A DNA stretch of 64,000 bases from assembly GCA_963210315.1 (NCBI GenBank), contig OY723300.1, positions 1,488,001 through 1,552,000 of the forward strand, given 5' to 3'. Each line of letters starts with the position of its first letter. The stretch's first letter is position 1. Position numbers and translations under genes: made by a program. The DNA is from Rhynchopus euleeides (lineage: Eukaryota > Euglenozoa > Diplonemea > Diplonemida > Diplonemidae). Below the pieces are notes generated by a model that was not told the origin of the DNA, did not search any database, and saw only the letters and a program-made list of their open reading frames with translations. Shown here in pieces: positions 63,769 to 64,000 of the stretch.

Positions 63769-64000
63769 TGAAGTACAGAAACTGTAGCAATGAAGTACAG
63801 AAACTGTAGCTTAAGAAATCGTTGGTTTTTTTAATAAATTTCCCCAAACCAGAAAACCGGCTTTTTCTGGTTTGGAAACCTCTCAGAAAGGGCACCCTAT
63901 TCCCCTGAATATAGGCAACTGCTGGTCTCGAGACCAGCTGGACCCCCCAAGCTACATGCCTGTTCATGATCTCTTCCTTGTGGCGAGAGTGGTTCCGAGA
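63769..64000. other. Flank of the retrotransposon, no gene seen
   Basis: Contains the tandem 22-bp repeat (63765-63808), a run gtttttttaataaattt, and the inverted pair ccagaaaaccgg / ccggctttttctgg. Nothing else recognised. Confidence 0.5.

Overview
This is nuclear DNA from a eukaryotic protist. Genes are GC-rich, split by GT-AG introns (donors gtatgt, gtatgc, gtatgg, gtgagt), widely spaced and separated by long poly-C/poly-G runs and many transposable elements. The products imply mitochondria (processing peptidase), peroxisomes (a PEX11-like protein) and cilia (nephrocystin-4). The sequence does not fix the lineage. A chromerid-like alveolate or another free-living alga or flagellate is only a guess.

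Genes, left to right: the 3' part of an aspartate carbamoyltransferase fused to a PyrI-type regulatory domain (1-1765); a large Cys-rich type I membrane protein with a duplicated module (4138-7218); mitochondrial processing peptidase alpha (8090-10183, three exons); protein-L-isoaspartate methyltransferase (12451-13368), lying between inverted repeat arms; an Old Yellow Enzyme-type flavin oxidoreductase (14535-15728); a secreted ML/NPC2-like lipid-binding protein (17801-18316); a PEX11-like protein (22702-23658); nephrocystin-4 with a giant Ser/Thr-rich N-terminus (27678-35479); an ELMO-domain protein (37550-38753); a truncated-looking WD40 protein (41316-42245); and a membrane class III nucleotide-cyclase-like protein (49214-50949, with one apparent frameshift in a C11 run).

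Mobile DNA fills most of the rest. It includes TA-target elements nested inside one another (16021-17159, with a second 808-bp copy at 18972-19779), a CACGG-ended family with 2-bp target duplications (9369-9556, 18415-19916, 24060-27085), two hAT-type non-autonomous elements with perfect 8-bp target duplications (10875-11533, 25304-25964), two 1.15-kb foldback elements (20753-21916, 43009-44155), a TCTTCGCTAC-ended MITE family (five copies) and a hAT-like transposase gene (44197-46965, minus).

The right end (55371-63768, minus) is one non-LTR retrotransposon with a single ORF of up to 2621 codons. It carries a hydrophobic multi-span region, an OTU-like protease domain, zinc fingers, reverse transcriptase, a restriction-like endonuclease, a second OTU-like domain and a FYVE/RING-like finger. 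That polyprotein and the fused PyrB-PyrI enzyme are the most unusual items in the window.
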